A stretch of DNA of 64,000 nucleotides from Chondromyces crocatus (lineage in GTDB: Bacteria > Myxococcota_A > Polyangia > Polyangiales > Polyangiaceae): the NCBI RefSeq assembly GCF_001189295.1, contig NZ_CP012159.1, forward strand, positions 10,001,856-10,065,855. Reading direction: 5' to 3'. How positions within the stretch are numbered: position 1 is the first letter of the stretch; each line of letters begins with the position of its first letter. The notes beneath the pieces are model-generated. The model had not been told where the DNA came from. It did no database searches and saw only the letters and a list, made by a program, of their open reading frames with translations. Position numbers and translations under genes: made by a program. Of the stretch, positions 7,003 through 16,248 are shown one piece after another.

Positions 7003-9717
7003 ATGACCGACGCCTGCGTCACCTTGGAGGAAGTCCTGGCCGCCGCTGCGGGGCGCTGCGCCTCGCTGGTGCCAGAGACGGCGGGCTACCTGACTCTGGC
7101 CATCGCGGATGCGACCTCCAGGCTCCCGCTCTCGATCGAGGACGCGGGGGTGCTGCTGACCACCGAGGGGACGGTGACCATGGCGCGGCGAGGTTCGCCG
7201 GTTGCCGGGCCGGAGTCGGCACGCGCGCTGAGGGGCGTGCTGGCGCGGTTGCTCGCCGTGTCGTCGGGGATGACGATGGCCGGCCTCGGCGTCGCGGCGC
7301 GGCCTCGGCAGGAGTCGGAGCGTGGCGCCGACGCGGTGGTCGAGGAGCTGGAAGCCGCGTTGATCCCGGTGAACCGCAGCGCCGCACGGCGGTCCCTGGC
7401 CAGGCTCGCCCGCGAGACCGCCCGCGCCCGTGAGTCGGGTCGACTCCAGCGCGCGCTCCGCACCATGCGGCCCGTTGCCCCGGTGGCCCAGGTGCCGTCG
7501 GCCGTACAGCCGGCTGTGCAGGTGCTGGTTGCGCCGATGCCGGCTCAGCAGGCCGTCGGCGGTGGGGTGGCGGTGGGTGAGGCAGCGGTCGTGGCGGCGC
7601 TCTCGCTCCAGGCCGCTGCGCCTCAAGGAGCGCCTGATGCAGCGCCCGTCGCGCCCGTCGTATTCCAGGCCCCTCCTGCTGCGGCACCCGTCGCGTTCCA
7701 GACCGCTCCTGCAGCCGTCCCCGCCGCGCCCGTCGCGTTCCAGGCCCCTCCTGCTGCGGCACCCGTCGCGCCCGTCGCGTTCCAGGCCCCTCCTGCTGCC
7801 GTCCCCGCCGCGCCTGTCACTTTCCAGGAGGCGCCCGCCGCGGCCGAGATTCCGCCCCTCGACGTTCAAGGAGCTTCTGTCATCCCACAGCCGTCGCCTC
7901 GGCTGGTGCCGACGCTCGTACAACCGGCGTCGTGGAAGGCAGGTCCCGAGGACGACGTACCGACCGAACTGCCCGCGGAAGCTGCCGTCGTGGTCCCCAC
8001 GAGGGTGGGAGAGGCGGCATCCAGCGAGGAGACGGCATCGCCAGTCGTCCTGAAGCACTCGGTCGAAGACGAGATCCCGACGGAGCTTCCGTCACAGGTG
8101 ATCCCCGTCTTTACGGACGAGGTCTCCGCGGCGACGACGTCAGCCTTCGAGCAGCGTTCTTCGGCGCCCGACACGGAGCCCGAGCACGACGTGTCGGTTC
8201 TCGACGTCGAGCTGGGGGCTGAGCAGGTCGGTCTCGCGGACGAGGCGGCTCTGTTCGAGGCCCTGGAGGAACCTCCCGCCCTCACCGACGCCGCGCCCTC
8301 CGTGGTCGAGATCGCCACGGACTCGGTCGAGATGGCTCCCTTTGCGTTCGAGGCAGCTCCGGAAGATGTCTGGGTAGAACCGGAACCGTCCGCCGTCCCG
8401 GCGTCGGCAGCGCTCGATGCAGCGCAGTCAGCCGTTCCGTGGATCCAGGGGACACCTGCGCCGCGGCCGGCCGTCATGACGCCTGCGCCCGAGAGTGCAG
8501 AGCCCGGACGAGAGGAGCTGACGCCATTTCTCGGCTCGGTCGTGCGGCCCCTGGAGGTGATGCCTCGCATGCGCATCGAGGCGACGCCGTTGCCGTCGTC
8601 GGGCCTCGTGGGTCGCGACGCGCCGCAGGTGACGCCCGAACCGACGCCCACGGCGCTGGGAATGCCCTGGGTGGAGATCGGTGTCCGCGCCGAGGAGGAG
8701 CCGGCCGCTCCCACCTTCCTCGACGTTGTCACCGCCTTCGAACCGCCAGCTCGACTCACGCCCCTTCCCGACGTCGTCACGCCGTCCCCCGGCTCGCTCA
8801 CGGTCATCCCGACAGGAGGGGTGACGCCCGCTCCGATGACGGTCACAGAGGCGCGCAGCGTCACGCCGGCGCCGGTGACGACAGGCCAGGCGAGGCAGGC
8901 CACGCCCGCCCCCGCGATGGCCGAGCCGACACCAGCTCCCTGCTCGGCGACCCTCCCGACCTCGCCGAGCGACGACCCGCAGGCGGTGTCCAGTCGAGCG
9001 CAGGGAGCCGAGACGGACACTTCGCGAGGGACACTGCCCACGCTGGACGGGGAGTACGCGCGGAACGAGGCGGGCGCACGCGAGGCGATGGCGCACGAAG
9101 CCCATGAGGCGATGGCGCACGAAACCCACGAGGCGGTGACCTGCGTCCCCGGCGACGTGGAGGTGTCCGAAGCCTACGACCGGGAGGACCTCCAGAGAGG
9201 CTCACGCTTCGACGCCGGCACCAGCGAGGAGATGGGGACGGGACCAGAGCCGGTGCTGACACCGACGGCTGCGCTCCTCCAGGTTGCGGTCGCGTCGGCC
9301 GACCGGAGCCCGGTGGCGCCCGAAACGCCCACGCGGGCCGACGAGCTGCTCGCGCACTTCGGTCGAGGCGACGAGGACCCGATGCGTCGCACCGCGGCGC
9401 GCACGCTGAAGGCGCTCGCAGGGCTCGATCTCACGGCGACACCGCCCCCGCTCGCAGGGTTCACGCTCGTCGAGCCGGCCCGGAGGAGCGCTGCGGGGCA
9501 GGATCTCTCGGTCGAGGAGGTCCCCCATGAGACGGCCTCGCTCGCGCCTCCGTCCCCGCTCGTGCCGACGGCGGTGCTGGCTTCGACGACGCGGCCCAAG
9601 CGGTCCCTCTGGCGGGCGCTCCTGGCCCTGATGCTGGTCGGCGCCGGGCTGGCGTTCCTGGTCCGGCCAGGGCTCCTCGACGTTCTCGTCGACTCCGCCA
9701 CGGCGGCGTCTCCGTGA
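7003..9717 (+). CDS. Long Ala/Pro-rich protein with C-terminal membrane anchor
   Basis: A 904-residue protein of unknown function. Residues 1-150 form a compact, helical and apparently folded domain (LEEVLAAAAGRCASLVPETA near the start). From about 150 to 860 the sequence is low complexity. It includes about five VAFQAPPAA-type repeats (residues 210-280), two acidic D/E-IPTELP motifs (near 320 and 350), TPAP-rich segments and a short EAHEAMAHETHEA duplication. One hydrophobic helix near residues 868-890 (LLALMLVGAGLAFLV) is followed by a short tail. A tail-anchored protein with a cytoplasmic N-domain and a long disordered stalk is the simplest reading. Confidence 0.75.
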   Translation: MTDACVTLEEVLAAAAGRCASLVPETAGYLTLAIADATSRLPLSIEDAGVLLTTEGTVTMARRGSPVAGPESARALRGVLARLLAVSSGMTMAGLGVAARPRQESERGADAVVEELEAALIPVNRSAARRSLARLARETARARESGRLQRALRTMRPVAPVAQVPSAVQPAVQVLVAPMPAQQAVGGGVAVGEAAVVAALSLQAAAPQGAPDAAPVAPVVFQAPPAAAPVAFQTAPAAVPAAPVAFQAPPAAAPVAPVAFQAPPAAVPAAPVTFQEAPAAAEIPPLDVQGASVIPQPSPRLVPTLVQPASWKAGPEDDVPTELPAEAAVVVPTRVGEAASSEETASPVVLKHSVEDEIPTELPSQVIPVFTDEVSAATTSAFEQRSSAPDTEPEHDVSVLDVELGAEQVGLADEAALFEALEEPPALTDAAPSVVEIATDSVEMAPFAFEAAPEDVWVEPEPSAVPASAALDAAQSAVPWIQGTPAPRPAVMTPAPESAEPGREELTPFLGSVVRPLEVMPRMRIEATPLPSSGLVGRDAPQVTPEPTPTALGMPWVEIGVRAEEEPAAPTFLDVVTAFEPPARLTPLPDVVTPSPGSLTVIPTGGVTPAPMTVTEARSVTPAPVTTGQARQATPAPAMAEPTPAPCSATLPTSPSDDPQAVSSRAQGAETDTSRGTLPTLDGEYARNEAGAREAMAHEAHEAMAHETHEAVTCVPGDVEVSEAYDREDLQRGSRFDAGTSEEMGTGPEPVLTPTAALLQVAVASADRSPVAPETPTRADELLAHFGRGDEDPMRRTAARTLKALAGLDLTATPPPLAGFTLVEPARRSAAGQDLSVEEVPHETASLAPPSPLVPTAVLASTTRPKRSLWRALLALMLVGAGLAFLVRPGLLDVLVDSATAASP

Positions 9718-9812
9718 CCGCTGGGCTGCGGGGAGCGCGCCGCAGGCCCGCTGGCGCGGTCCCGAGCGAGAGCGATTGACGCTCGCCCCTCGGACCGAGG
9801 ACACTCCCCTCC

Positions 9813-10196
9813 ATGAAGACGCAGGACCTGGCGATCGTGAAGTCCCTGGTGAGCGTCGCCTGGGCGGATGGCGAGTTCCACGACACCGAGCGAGAAATGG
9901 TGGAGGCACTCATCTCCGCGTTCGAGGCGAACGACACGGAGGCTCGGTTCATCCGCGAGTACGCGGCCGAGCAGAAGTCGATCGATGACATCCCGCTCGG
10001 CGATCTCTCGCCTGCGGATCGTCGGTTGCTGTTGCAGCACGCGGTCTACCTGACCTTCGTCGACAAGGTGCAGCACGAGTCGGAGAAGAAGTTCCTCGAC
10101 GCGCTGTGGCAGCACCTGGAGATCCCCGAGGAGGAGGCGCGGCAGATCCGTGAAGGGGCCGAGGCACGCGCGCAGGCGCACATGACCATGCTCTGA
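9813..10196 (+). CDS. TerB-like helical protein
   Basis: A 127-residue all-helical protein resembling the TerB (tellurite resistance B) fold. It has the typical first helix with WADGEFHDTEREM, which in TerB proteins is a metal-binding acidic segment, and a second acidic repeat around VDKVQHESEKKFLDALW. TerB-like domains sit at membranes and are often paired with signalling or stress modules; the exact role is not fixed. It stands alone, 95 bases after the long Ala/Pro protein on the same strand, and could share its transcript. Start ATG 9813. Confidence 0.75.
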   Translation: MKTQDLAIVKSLVSVAWADGEFHDTEREMVEALISAFEANDTEARFIREYAAEQKSIDDIPLGDLSPADRRLLLQHAVYLTFVDKVQHESEKKFLDALWQHLEIPEEEARQIREGAEARAQAHMTML

Positions 10197-10309
10197 GGCG
10201 TGCGGCCGGGGGCTCCGCCTGCCTCCGGGTCCGGCACGGTGCGCTGGGTGGGTGGGAAGCTCGGAGGGGCACGGGTGATGCGTGTCCCTCCGCGCTGCGC
10301 TTTCTCAGG

Positions 10310-11206
10310 TCAGGTCGGAGCGCCCAGGTCGCGCAGGAAGCCGCGGACGACCATCCTCGCGCAGTGGATGCGGTACTCCCGGGTGGAGCGGACGTCAGCG
10401 ATGGGGGAGACGTCGGCGTCGACGGCAGCATCGACCTCCGATCCCTGGATTTCCTTCAACGGTCGCGAGAGTGCGAGGGCGCGGACGCTGGGCAGAAGCG
10501 CCGTGACGGGGGCGACGGAGGCCATGCCGAGGCCGAGGCGGACGAGGCGATCGCCGTCGAGCGCCGCGACGCCGGCCAGGGCGACCTTGGAGATGGACTG
10601 AGCGCGGCGGGTGCCGACCTTGCGCCAGATCCAGGGAGATCCCTCGGGCGGGAGGTCGATCTCGATGGCGACGATGACCTCGTCGGCCGCGCGCGTGGAG
10701 CGCTTGTAGGCGGTCTGGAGCTCCGCGAAGGGGATGCGGCGCTCGCCGCGGACGCTGCGGACGACGAGGGTGGCGTCGTACGCTGCGAGCGCGGTGACGC
10801 CGTCAGCGGCCGGAGAGGCGGTGGCGAGGTTGCCGCCCAGGGTGCCTCGGGCCTGGATCTGGAGGGCGCCGATGTCGCGGCTCATCCGCTCGAGCAAGGG
10901 TGCGCGCGTCACGACCTGGGGGTGTCGACGCAGGTCGAGGTAGGTCGCCGCGGCGCCGATGCGCAGGCGGTCGCCGTCGAACGTGATGCCCCGGAGTGCA
11001 GGGAGCCGAGAGACGTCGACGACGAGCGGGGATACTTCACCATCACGGCGCGCGGGGCGCGTCTCCTGTTCGACGAGCCAGTCGGTCCCACCGGCGAGCA
11101 GGATGGTGGCCTCGCCACGCGCGACACGCTCGGCGACGAGCGCACAGACGTCGGCGAGCTCGGCTGGACGCCGCATCTCGAAGAGGCGGAGATCCGAGAC
11201 GCTCAC
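10310..11206 (-). CDS. Molybdenum hydroxylase, FAD-binding (medium) subunit
   Basis: A 298-residue FAD subunit of the xanthine dehydrogenase/CO dehydrogenase family. It passes electrons from the iron-sulfur subunit to an acceptor. The flavin-binding motifs are visible: AGGTDWLVE near residue 40 and GTLGGNLATASPAAD near 120. The GTG start at 11206 overlaps the TGA of the upstream gene (11203-11205) as GTGA, so translation is probably coupled. It is the last of three genes transcribed large, 2Fe-2S, FAD. The substrate of the complex is not fixed by sequence; purines or N-heterocycles are likely. Confidence 0.92.
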   Translation of the reverse strand: MSVSDLRLFEMRRPAELADVCALVAERVARGEATILLAGGTDWLVEQETRPARRDGEVSPLVVDVSRLPALRGITFDGDRLRIGAAATYLDLRRHPQVVTRAPLLERMSRDIGALQIQARGTLGGNLATASPAADGVTALAAYDATLVVRSVRGERRIPFAELQTAYKRSTRAADEVIVAIEIDLPPEGSPWIWRKVGTRRAQSISKVALAGVAALDGDRLVRLGLGMASVAPVTALLPSVRALALSRPLKEIQGSEVDAAVDADVSPIADVRSTREYRIHCARMVVRGFLRDLGAPT

Positions 11207-11703
11207 GAGGCCCCCTTGACGCCCTGGGAGGCGTCTGCCGCTTCGCGTCGAAGCACCGCGGCGATGCGCACGCTCTCGACGATGCGCTGGTAGCCGGTAC
11301 ACCGGCAGAGGTTGCCAGCGAGGGCCTCACGGATGGCGGCCTCGCTGGGGTCGGGATCGCGGCGGAGGAGGTGCTCGGCGGAGATGAGCACGCCAGGGGT
11401 GCAGATGCCGCACTGCGCTCCGCCGTGATCGACGAAGCAACGCTGGAGCGGGCTGAGGTGCTCCGCAGCGCCGAGCCCTTCCACCGTGGTGATCTCGCGG
11501 CCTTCACACTGGCCCACGGCGACGAGACAGGCGTTGACCGGCTCGCCGTCGAGGAGGACGGTGCAAGCGCCGCACTCGCCTTCGGCGCAGCCTTCCTTGG
11601 TGCCGGTGAGGCCGAGCTGGTGGCGGAGGGCGTCGAGCAAACGCGCGAGCGGCGGGGACTCGATCTCGCGCCGCGTGCCGTTGACGGAGAGGGAGATCTT
11701 CAT
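11203..11703 (-). CDS. Molybdenum hydroxylase, 2Fe-2S (small) subunit
   Basis: A 166-residue electron-transfer subunit with two [2Fe-2S] clusters. The plant-ferredoxin-like N-terminal cluster uses C39, C44, C47 and C59 (GCAEGECGAC motif). The C-terminal helical cluster uses C98, C101, C133 and C135 (QCGICTPG and LCRCTGY). All eight ligands are present and the length is normal for the family. The ATG at 11703 overlaps the stop of the large-subunit gene (11700-11702) as ATGA. It links the molybdenum site to the FAD subunit. Confidence 0.95.
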   Translation of the reverse strand: MKISLSVNGTRREIESPPLARLLDALRHQLGLTGTKEGCAEGECGACTVLLDGEPVNACLVAVGQCEGREITTVEGLGAAEHLSPLQRCFVDHGGAQCGICTPGVLISAEHLLRRDPDPSEAAIREALAGNLCRCTGYQRIVESVRIAAVLRREAADASQGVKGAS

Positions 11704-13964
11704 GGCGTCCCCTGGAGCGCGGCGATGCGGTGGAGTCGCTCTGGGGTCATGGGCAGGCTGTCGGCGATGAGGCCGACGGCGTGCTCGATGGCCGCGGCGA
11801 GGGCCGGAGCGCCACCATCCATCGGCAGCTCGCCGATGCCCTTGGCGCCACCGCCTGGTCCGTAAGGCCAGGGCTCTTCCACGAGCAGGGTGTGAAAGGG
11901 AGGCGCGTCGAGAGAGGTGGGGATGATGTAGTTCGTCATGCGGGGGTTCTTGATGAGGCCATCCTTCCAGACGACCTCTTCGCAGAGGGCCCAGCCGATG
12001 GCTTGCAGGGTGCCGCCTTCGATCTGGCCTTTGCACATCACGGGGTGGATGGCCTTGCCGACGTCGGTGGCCGACCAGAAGTTGGTGACGGAGACCTCGA
12101 AGGTGTCGAGGTCGACCTCGACCTCGGCGATGTCGCAGGCCCAGGCGAAGCAGGGATAAGCGTCACCTTTGTAGGTGGTGTCGTCCCACTGCACGAAGGC
12201 GGGGGGCTCGTACTGCTTGAGGCAGCCCACCGCTTCGCCCCGAGCGAGCAGCCTGTCGCCCGCCTCGGCGAACGTCCCCCCAGCGGCGGCCTGTTCGGCG
12301 GTGACGCGTGCGGCGACCTCGCGGGACGCGGACTCGACGATGGAGCCGACGACCATGACCGTGCGCGAGGCGACGGTGGGCCCGGAGTCGGGGACGACCG
12401 TGGTGCTCGGAACGGCGAAGTCGACATGGTCGAGCGCGATGCCCGCGGCGTCGGCAGCGATCTGGCGGAACACGGTCTCGGTGCCTTGACCGATGTCGGT
12501 GGAGCCGGTGCGGATCTGGAGCTTGCCGCCCGGCAGAAGGTCGATGGCGACCTTGCCCTTGAGCATGCGCTCTCCGGAGCCGGTGAAGCCCGCGCCATGC
12601 ATGAAGACGGCCGCGCCGATGCCTCGCGCGGTGCGGCCCTGGCGCACAGGCCCTGCGGCGCGCTTCTCCTTGTAGCCACTCTCGGCCAGGGCGGCTTCGA
12701 GGCAAGCGGCGCCGCCGACGGAGAGCCCGAGCGTCTGGCCCGTGGCCGTCGTGTCGCCGGAATGAAGGAGGTTCTGCGCGCGGAGCGCCACGGGGTCGAC
12801 ACCCAGGGCGCGCGCGATGCGATCCATGTGCCGCTCGATGGCCCAGATGGTCTGGGGCGCGCCGAAGCCACGGAAGGCGCCGTTCGGGGGTGTGTTGGTC
12901 GCGACGGCGACGGAGTCGATCCAGACGTCTCGCCAGCGGTAAGCGCCAGCGGCGTGGAGCGTGCCGCGCGAGAGGACGACGGGGGTGAGGGTCATGTAGG
13001 CGCCGCCGTCCATGCGGATGCGCGCCTTGAGGGCGCGTAGCGTGCCATCGCGGTCACAGCCGCTGGTGATCTCGATCGTCGCGGGGTGGCGCTTGGTGGT
13101 CGCTTCGATGTCCTCGGTGCGGTCGTAGATCATCCGCACGGGCCGGCCGCTCTTCTTCGCGAGCAGCGCGGCATGGAGGGCGATGATGGAGGGGTACTCT
13201 TCCTTGCCGCCGAACCCGCCGCCTGTGACGGCCTGGGTCACGTGGACGCGCTCCGACGCGAGATCGAGGGCGCGCTTCAGCACCTTGTGGATGTAGTAGG
13301 GACACTGGAGCGAGCCGGTGACGTGGACGCCATCGTCGTCCCACCAGGTCACGAAGCCCTGCGGCTCGATGTAGAGCTGCTCCTGGTGGTGGGTGTCGTA
13401 GTGGCCGGAGACGACGACGTCGCAGGCCTCGATGACCGCGTCGATGGCGGCCTCGCTGGCGTCGCGCTCGGGAAGCTCGGCGCAGCCCTTGGTGATGAGG
13501 TAGCGCTTGAAGACGTTGTCCTCGCCCCAGATCACCTGCTTGGCCGCGAGCGCGTCGGCGATCTCGAGAACCGGGGGGAGCGGCTCGACGTCGAGGGTGA
13601 TGGCGCGGGCCGCGCGATCGAGCTTGAGGCGATCGGGGCACGCGATCAGCGCGACGGGCTCGTACGCATGGAGGATCTTGTCGGCGGCGAGGACCGGCTG
13701 GTCTTCGGCGATGACGTACACGACATTCACCGGGACGTCGGCCGCCGTGACCACGGTGACATCGCTCCAGTCGAAGTCGGGGTCGAGACGGATGCCACGG
13801 AGGATGCCGTGAGGAAGCGTGCTGCGGATGGTGCGACCGAAGATCTCTCCCGGCATCGGGGGGAGATCATCGACGTACCGTGCAGCACCTGTGACTTTTG
13901 CAGCGCCGTCGGTCCGGGGAACACTGACGCCGACGGTGGGGGTCGGGGTGGGGCTCGTCGCCAT
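11700..13964 (-). CDS. Molybdenum hydroxylase, molybdopterin-binding (large) subunit
   Basis: A 754-residue catalytic subunit of the xanthine dehydrogenase family. Family motifs appear in order: the N-terminal DGAAKVTGAARYVDD segment, TGGGFGGKEE, the molybdopterin-contacting GAFRGFGAPQ, STDIGQGTET, and GGGAKGIGELP near the C-terminus, which carries the catalytic glutamate. It hydroxylates an aromatic heterocycle or aldehyde with water as oxygen donor. The substrate could be xanthine, hypoxanthine, nicotinate or similar. It is the first gene of the operon. XdhC- and MocA-type maturation genes lie about 3 kb away on the same strand. Confidence 0.93.
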   Translation of the reverse strand: MATSPTPTPTVGVSVPRTDGAAKVTGAARYVDDLPPMPGEIFGRTIRSTLPHGILRGIRLDPDFDWSDVTVVTAADVPVNVVYVIAEDQPVLAADKILHAYEPVALIACPDRLKLDRAARAITLDVEPLPPVLEIADALAAKQVIWGEDNVFKRYLITKGCAELPERDASEAAIDAVIEACDVVVSGHYDTHHQEQLYIEPQGFVTWWDDDGVHVTGSLQCPYYIHKVLKRALDLASERVHVTQAVTGGGFGGKEEYPSIIALHAALLAKKSGRPVRMIYDRTEDIEATTKRHPATIEITSGCDRDGTLRALKARIRMDGGAYMTLTPVVLSRGTLHAAGAYRWRDVWIDSVAVATNTPPNGAFRGFGAPQTIWAIERHMDRIARALGVDPVALRAQNLLHSGDTTATGQTLGLSVGGAACLEAALAESGYKEKRAAGPVRQGRTARGIGAAVFMHGAGFTGSGERMLKGKVAIDLLPGGKLQIRTGSTDIGQGTETVFRQIAADAAGIALDHVDFAVPSTTVVPDSGPTVASRTVMVVGSIVESASREVAARVTAEQAAAGGTFAEAGDRLLARGEAVGCLKQYEPPAFVQWDDTTYKGDAYPCFAWACDIAEVEVDLDTFEVSVTNFWSATDVGKAIHPVMCKGQIEGGTLQAIGWALCEEVVWKDGLIKNPRMTNYIIPTSLDAPPFHTLLVEEPWPYGPGGGAKGIGELPMDGGAPALAAAIEHAVGLIADSLPMTPERLHRIAALQGTP

Positions 13965-14049
13965 GGGCTAGTCTCTGCGACGATATCCTGGCGAGCGTGT
14001 GGGCGTCGACTGCTTACGCCGCGTCGTCGAGGTCGGATTGACAGTCTCC

Positions 14050-15624
14050 ATGGTGAGGCAGACCATCATGTTCATGCGCCAGCACAGGCCCAGTTTCTCT
14101 TGGATCGCGGCGGTGGCGGCGCTCTCGACCGCGGGTCTGGGAGCTTGTGTGCTTTCGACCGAGGGACGCTTCATGGAAGGAAACGCCGGTGCCGGCGGTC
14201 CTGGCATGGAGGAGGAGCTTGCTGGCACAGGCGGTCATGCGGGGAGCGGGGATGGCACCGGCGGTCAAGGGGGGAGCGGGGGCAACGGCGCGGGAGCGAC
14301 GTGCAACGAACTCGGCTGGAGTCAGCGCGTAGCGCGCACCCGAGCCGCCCGGCAACCGGCAGGACTCGTGACGGACGCGGCGGGGAACATCATTTTGGCG
14401 AGCGCCTTCAGAGGCACGCTCACCACGCCAGAGGGATCGTTCGAAGCAGGCGCCGAAGGGGACGTTCTCATCGCGAAGTTCGACACGGAAGGCGCTCCGC
14501 TCTGGGCAAAGCCGCTCGGAGCCGCCAATCCGAGCGACAATGGGAGGGAAGCTGCCCACAGCATCGCTCTCGACGGTGAAGACATCGTGGTCACCGGACT
14601 GGCCGATGTGAACATCGACTTTGGCGGGGGCACCTCGGTGCTCGATGGTGGGCGCGACAATGGCTTCGTGCTGAAGCTGAATGCCGCCGGAGAACACCTC
14701 TGGAGCAAGGGCTACAATGACGTCACCGGCCGTGCCATCGCGGCGCGGGGTGGGGCGGTGGCGATGGCGGGCGTCATGAAGGCCGCATTCACGCCAGGCG
14801 ATGGTGTCTCGACGCTCCCGTTCGGCGGCGGTGAGGATGCCGTGGTGCTCCTGTTCGACAGCGTCGGCCAGGCCCGGTGGGGACGAAGCTTTGGTGACAG
14901 CAGCAATCAGCGAGGGTTCGCCGTTGCCATCGACAGCACGGGCGCCGTCATCGCGGGAGGCGAGATGCAAGGGACGACCGCCTTCTCCCAGGACACGACG
15001 TTGTCCGCGATCAACCGCGCCGGGTTCCTTGTAAAGCTCACATCGACGGGAGAGACGGCCTGGGCCGAGCTGCACGATGGCCCCAACGACCAGGGTCTCC
15101 GCGCCGTCGCCGTAGACCGAAACGACGACATCATCGTCGCCGGCGAATTCCGCGATTCCGTGGACATTGATGGGATGCGTCTGCAAGCGTCGGGAGGGTG
15201 GGACATCTACCTCGCCAAGCTCTCCAGCGGCGGAGAACTCCTCTGGGCGAAGCGACTCGGTGAATCCAACGACCAGTACGTCCATGCCGTCGCCCTCGAT
15301 GAAATGGGCAACATCTACCTCTCTGGACGATTCCGTGGACAGCTCACCTTGAACGACACCTTCACGCTGAATGCGGGCTCCAGGGACAGCCCTTTCGTGG
15401 CGGTCTTCGGTGCGAACGGCGAGGCGCTCCGGGGATGGTGTCATCCAAGCAATGACAGGGATCAAGCCGTGACGGCCATCGCGGTGGACCGCTGCGACAA
15501 GGTGGTCATTGCTGGCACCTTCGATGGCCATCTCGATCTCGGACAGGGAGCGCTTCCGGAGGGCACCGGCGACGAGCTGTTCCTGGCCAAGCTCCGGTCC
15601 ATCGAACCGTCCCTCTCCCCCTGA
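14050..15624 (+). CDS. Lipoprotein with beta-propeller-like repeats
   Basis: A protein of about 524 residues. A basic n-region and hydrophobic helix end in a lipobox, GLGAC. A Gly-rich linker of about 60 residues follows. The rest consists of about seven repeats of about 50 residues with the pattern ValAlaVal-Asp..Gly-(D/N)-Ile..Ala-Gly-x-Phe-xGly, alternating with AlaKLxxxGExLWAK segments. This is the SBBP/PQQ-like beta-propeller pattern of myxobacterial surface proteins. It is probably an outer-membrane-anchored propeller; the ligand is unknown. ATG 14050 is chosen over an upstream frame extension and over ATG 14068 and 14074, which are also possible. Confidence 0.85.
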   Translation: MVRQTIMFMRQHRPSFSWIAAVAALSTAGLGACVLSTEGRFMEGNAGAGGPGMEEELAGTGGHAGSGDGTGGQGGSGGNGAGATCNELGWSQRVARTRAARQPAGLVTDAAGNIILASAFRGTLTTPEGSFEAGAEGDVLIAKFDTEGAPLWAKPLGAANPSDNGREAAHSIALDGEDIVVTGLADVNIDFGGGTSVLDGGRDNGFVLKLNAAGEHLWSKGYNDVTGRAIAARGGAVAMAGVMKAAFTPGDGVSTLPFGGGEDAVVLLFDSVGQARWGRSFGDSSNQRGFAVAIDSTGAVIAGGEMQGTTAFSQDTTLSAINRAGFLVKLTSTGETAWAELHDGPNDQGLRAVAVDRNDDIIVAGEFRDSVDIDGMRLQASGGWDIYLAKLSSGGELLWAKRLGESNDQYVHAVALDEMGNIYLSGRFRGQLTLNDTFTLNAGSRDSPFVAVFGANGEALRGWCHPSNDRDQAVTAIAVDRCDKVVIAGTFDGHLDLGQGALPEGTGDELFLAKLRSIEPSLSP

Positions 15625-15646
15625 CCTTCACCCTGGTCTGGGGAGG

Positions 15647-16027
15647 CTATTCCCCTGCTCCTCCTTGAAGGCCTTCTGCGTCCGAAGCAGGCGCATGCAG
15701 GTCGGGGCGGATGTCTCGACCCGTGGTGCCGGTGGTCGGATGCCCCGCGGCGTCATCTGCCCTCGACTCAATGAAATGCAGCGCGGCGTCGCCATGGAAT
15801 TCCCTGGAGCCATTCAATAGATCGCTGGCATGCGTCACGATACGCTCGGTGCATTCGAGCAGCGCCCGCGACCGACTCAGGACATCGTGGGCGCTCGAAA
15901 CGAGGCCCGAAGAGCTACCGACCCGGCGTCGCGACTCGTTCACGAGGGATCGAGCATCCGACAGCAGCCGCTGAGATCCGTCCGCCAAGGCGCGAGAGCG
16001 CCGTAGAAGTCCATCCGACCGTCTCAC
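15647..16027 (-). CDS. Small helical protein built of 14-residue repeats
   Basis: A 126-residue protein of unknown function with a GTG start at 16027; an in-frame TAA lies four codons upstream. Residues 10-80 can be read as about five 14-residue helical units, for example SRALADGSQRLLSD, ARSLVNESRRRVGS and SRALLECTERIVTH, each with leucines or valines at regular spacing. This periodicity suggests a real amphipathic helix or coiled coil rather than a chance frame. The C-terminal 35 residues are low complexity. It is convergent with the beta-propeller lipoprotein. No homologue is recognised, and the start has no clear ribosome binding site. Confidence 0.5.
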   Translation of the reverse strand: MRRSDGLLRRSRALADGSQRLLSDARSLVNESRRRVGSSSGLVSSAHDVLSRSRALLECTERIVTHASDLLNGSREFHGDAALHFIESRADDAAGHPTTGTTGRDIRPDLHAPASDAEGLQGGAGE

Positions 16028-16248
16028 CAGGAGCCATTATCCCCGCATTACCGCCCTGACGCTCGCCGATCGCTGCGTCGAGCTTACGCGTGGCTCAGGG
16101 GGATTACCGACGAATACGTCGTATTTTTCTCGGCTGGCACCCCTTTAACTTTCGGCTAATCTCGGATTCTGTCTGGTGCCTCGCCGGACCGTGCCCTGCA
16201 CATCGAGCGCGATGGAGGCAGGTACCCCCTCGTCAAGGAGGTATTCCC

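Noticed and set aside
15640-15655. Short hairpin GGGGA-ggctat-TCCCC after the beta-propeller gene
   Set aside because: The stem is only five bases and has no T-run, so it is not called a terminator.
16027-16248. Possible small RNA or gene in the 221-base gap before 16249
   Set aside because: It has an AT-rich patch and a 13-base dyad, but there is no supported reading frame and no terminator. It is better read as promoter and leader.
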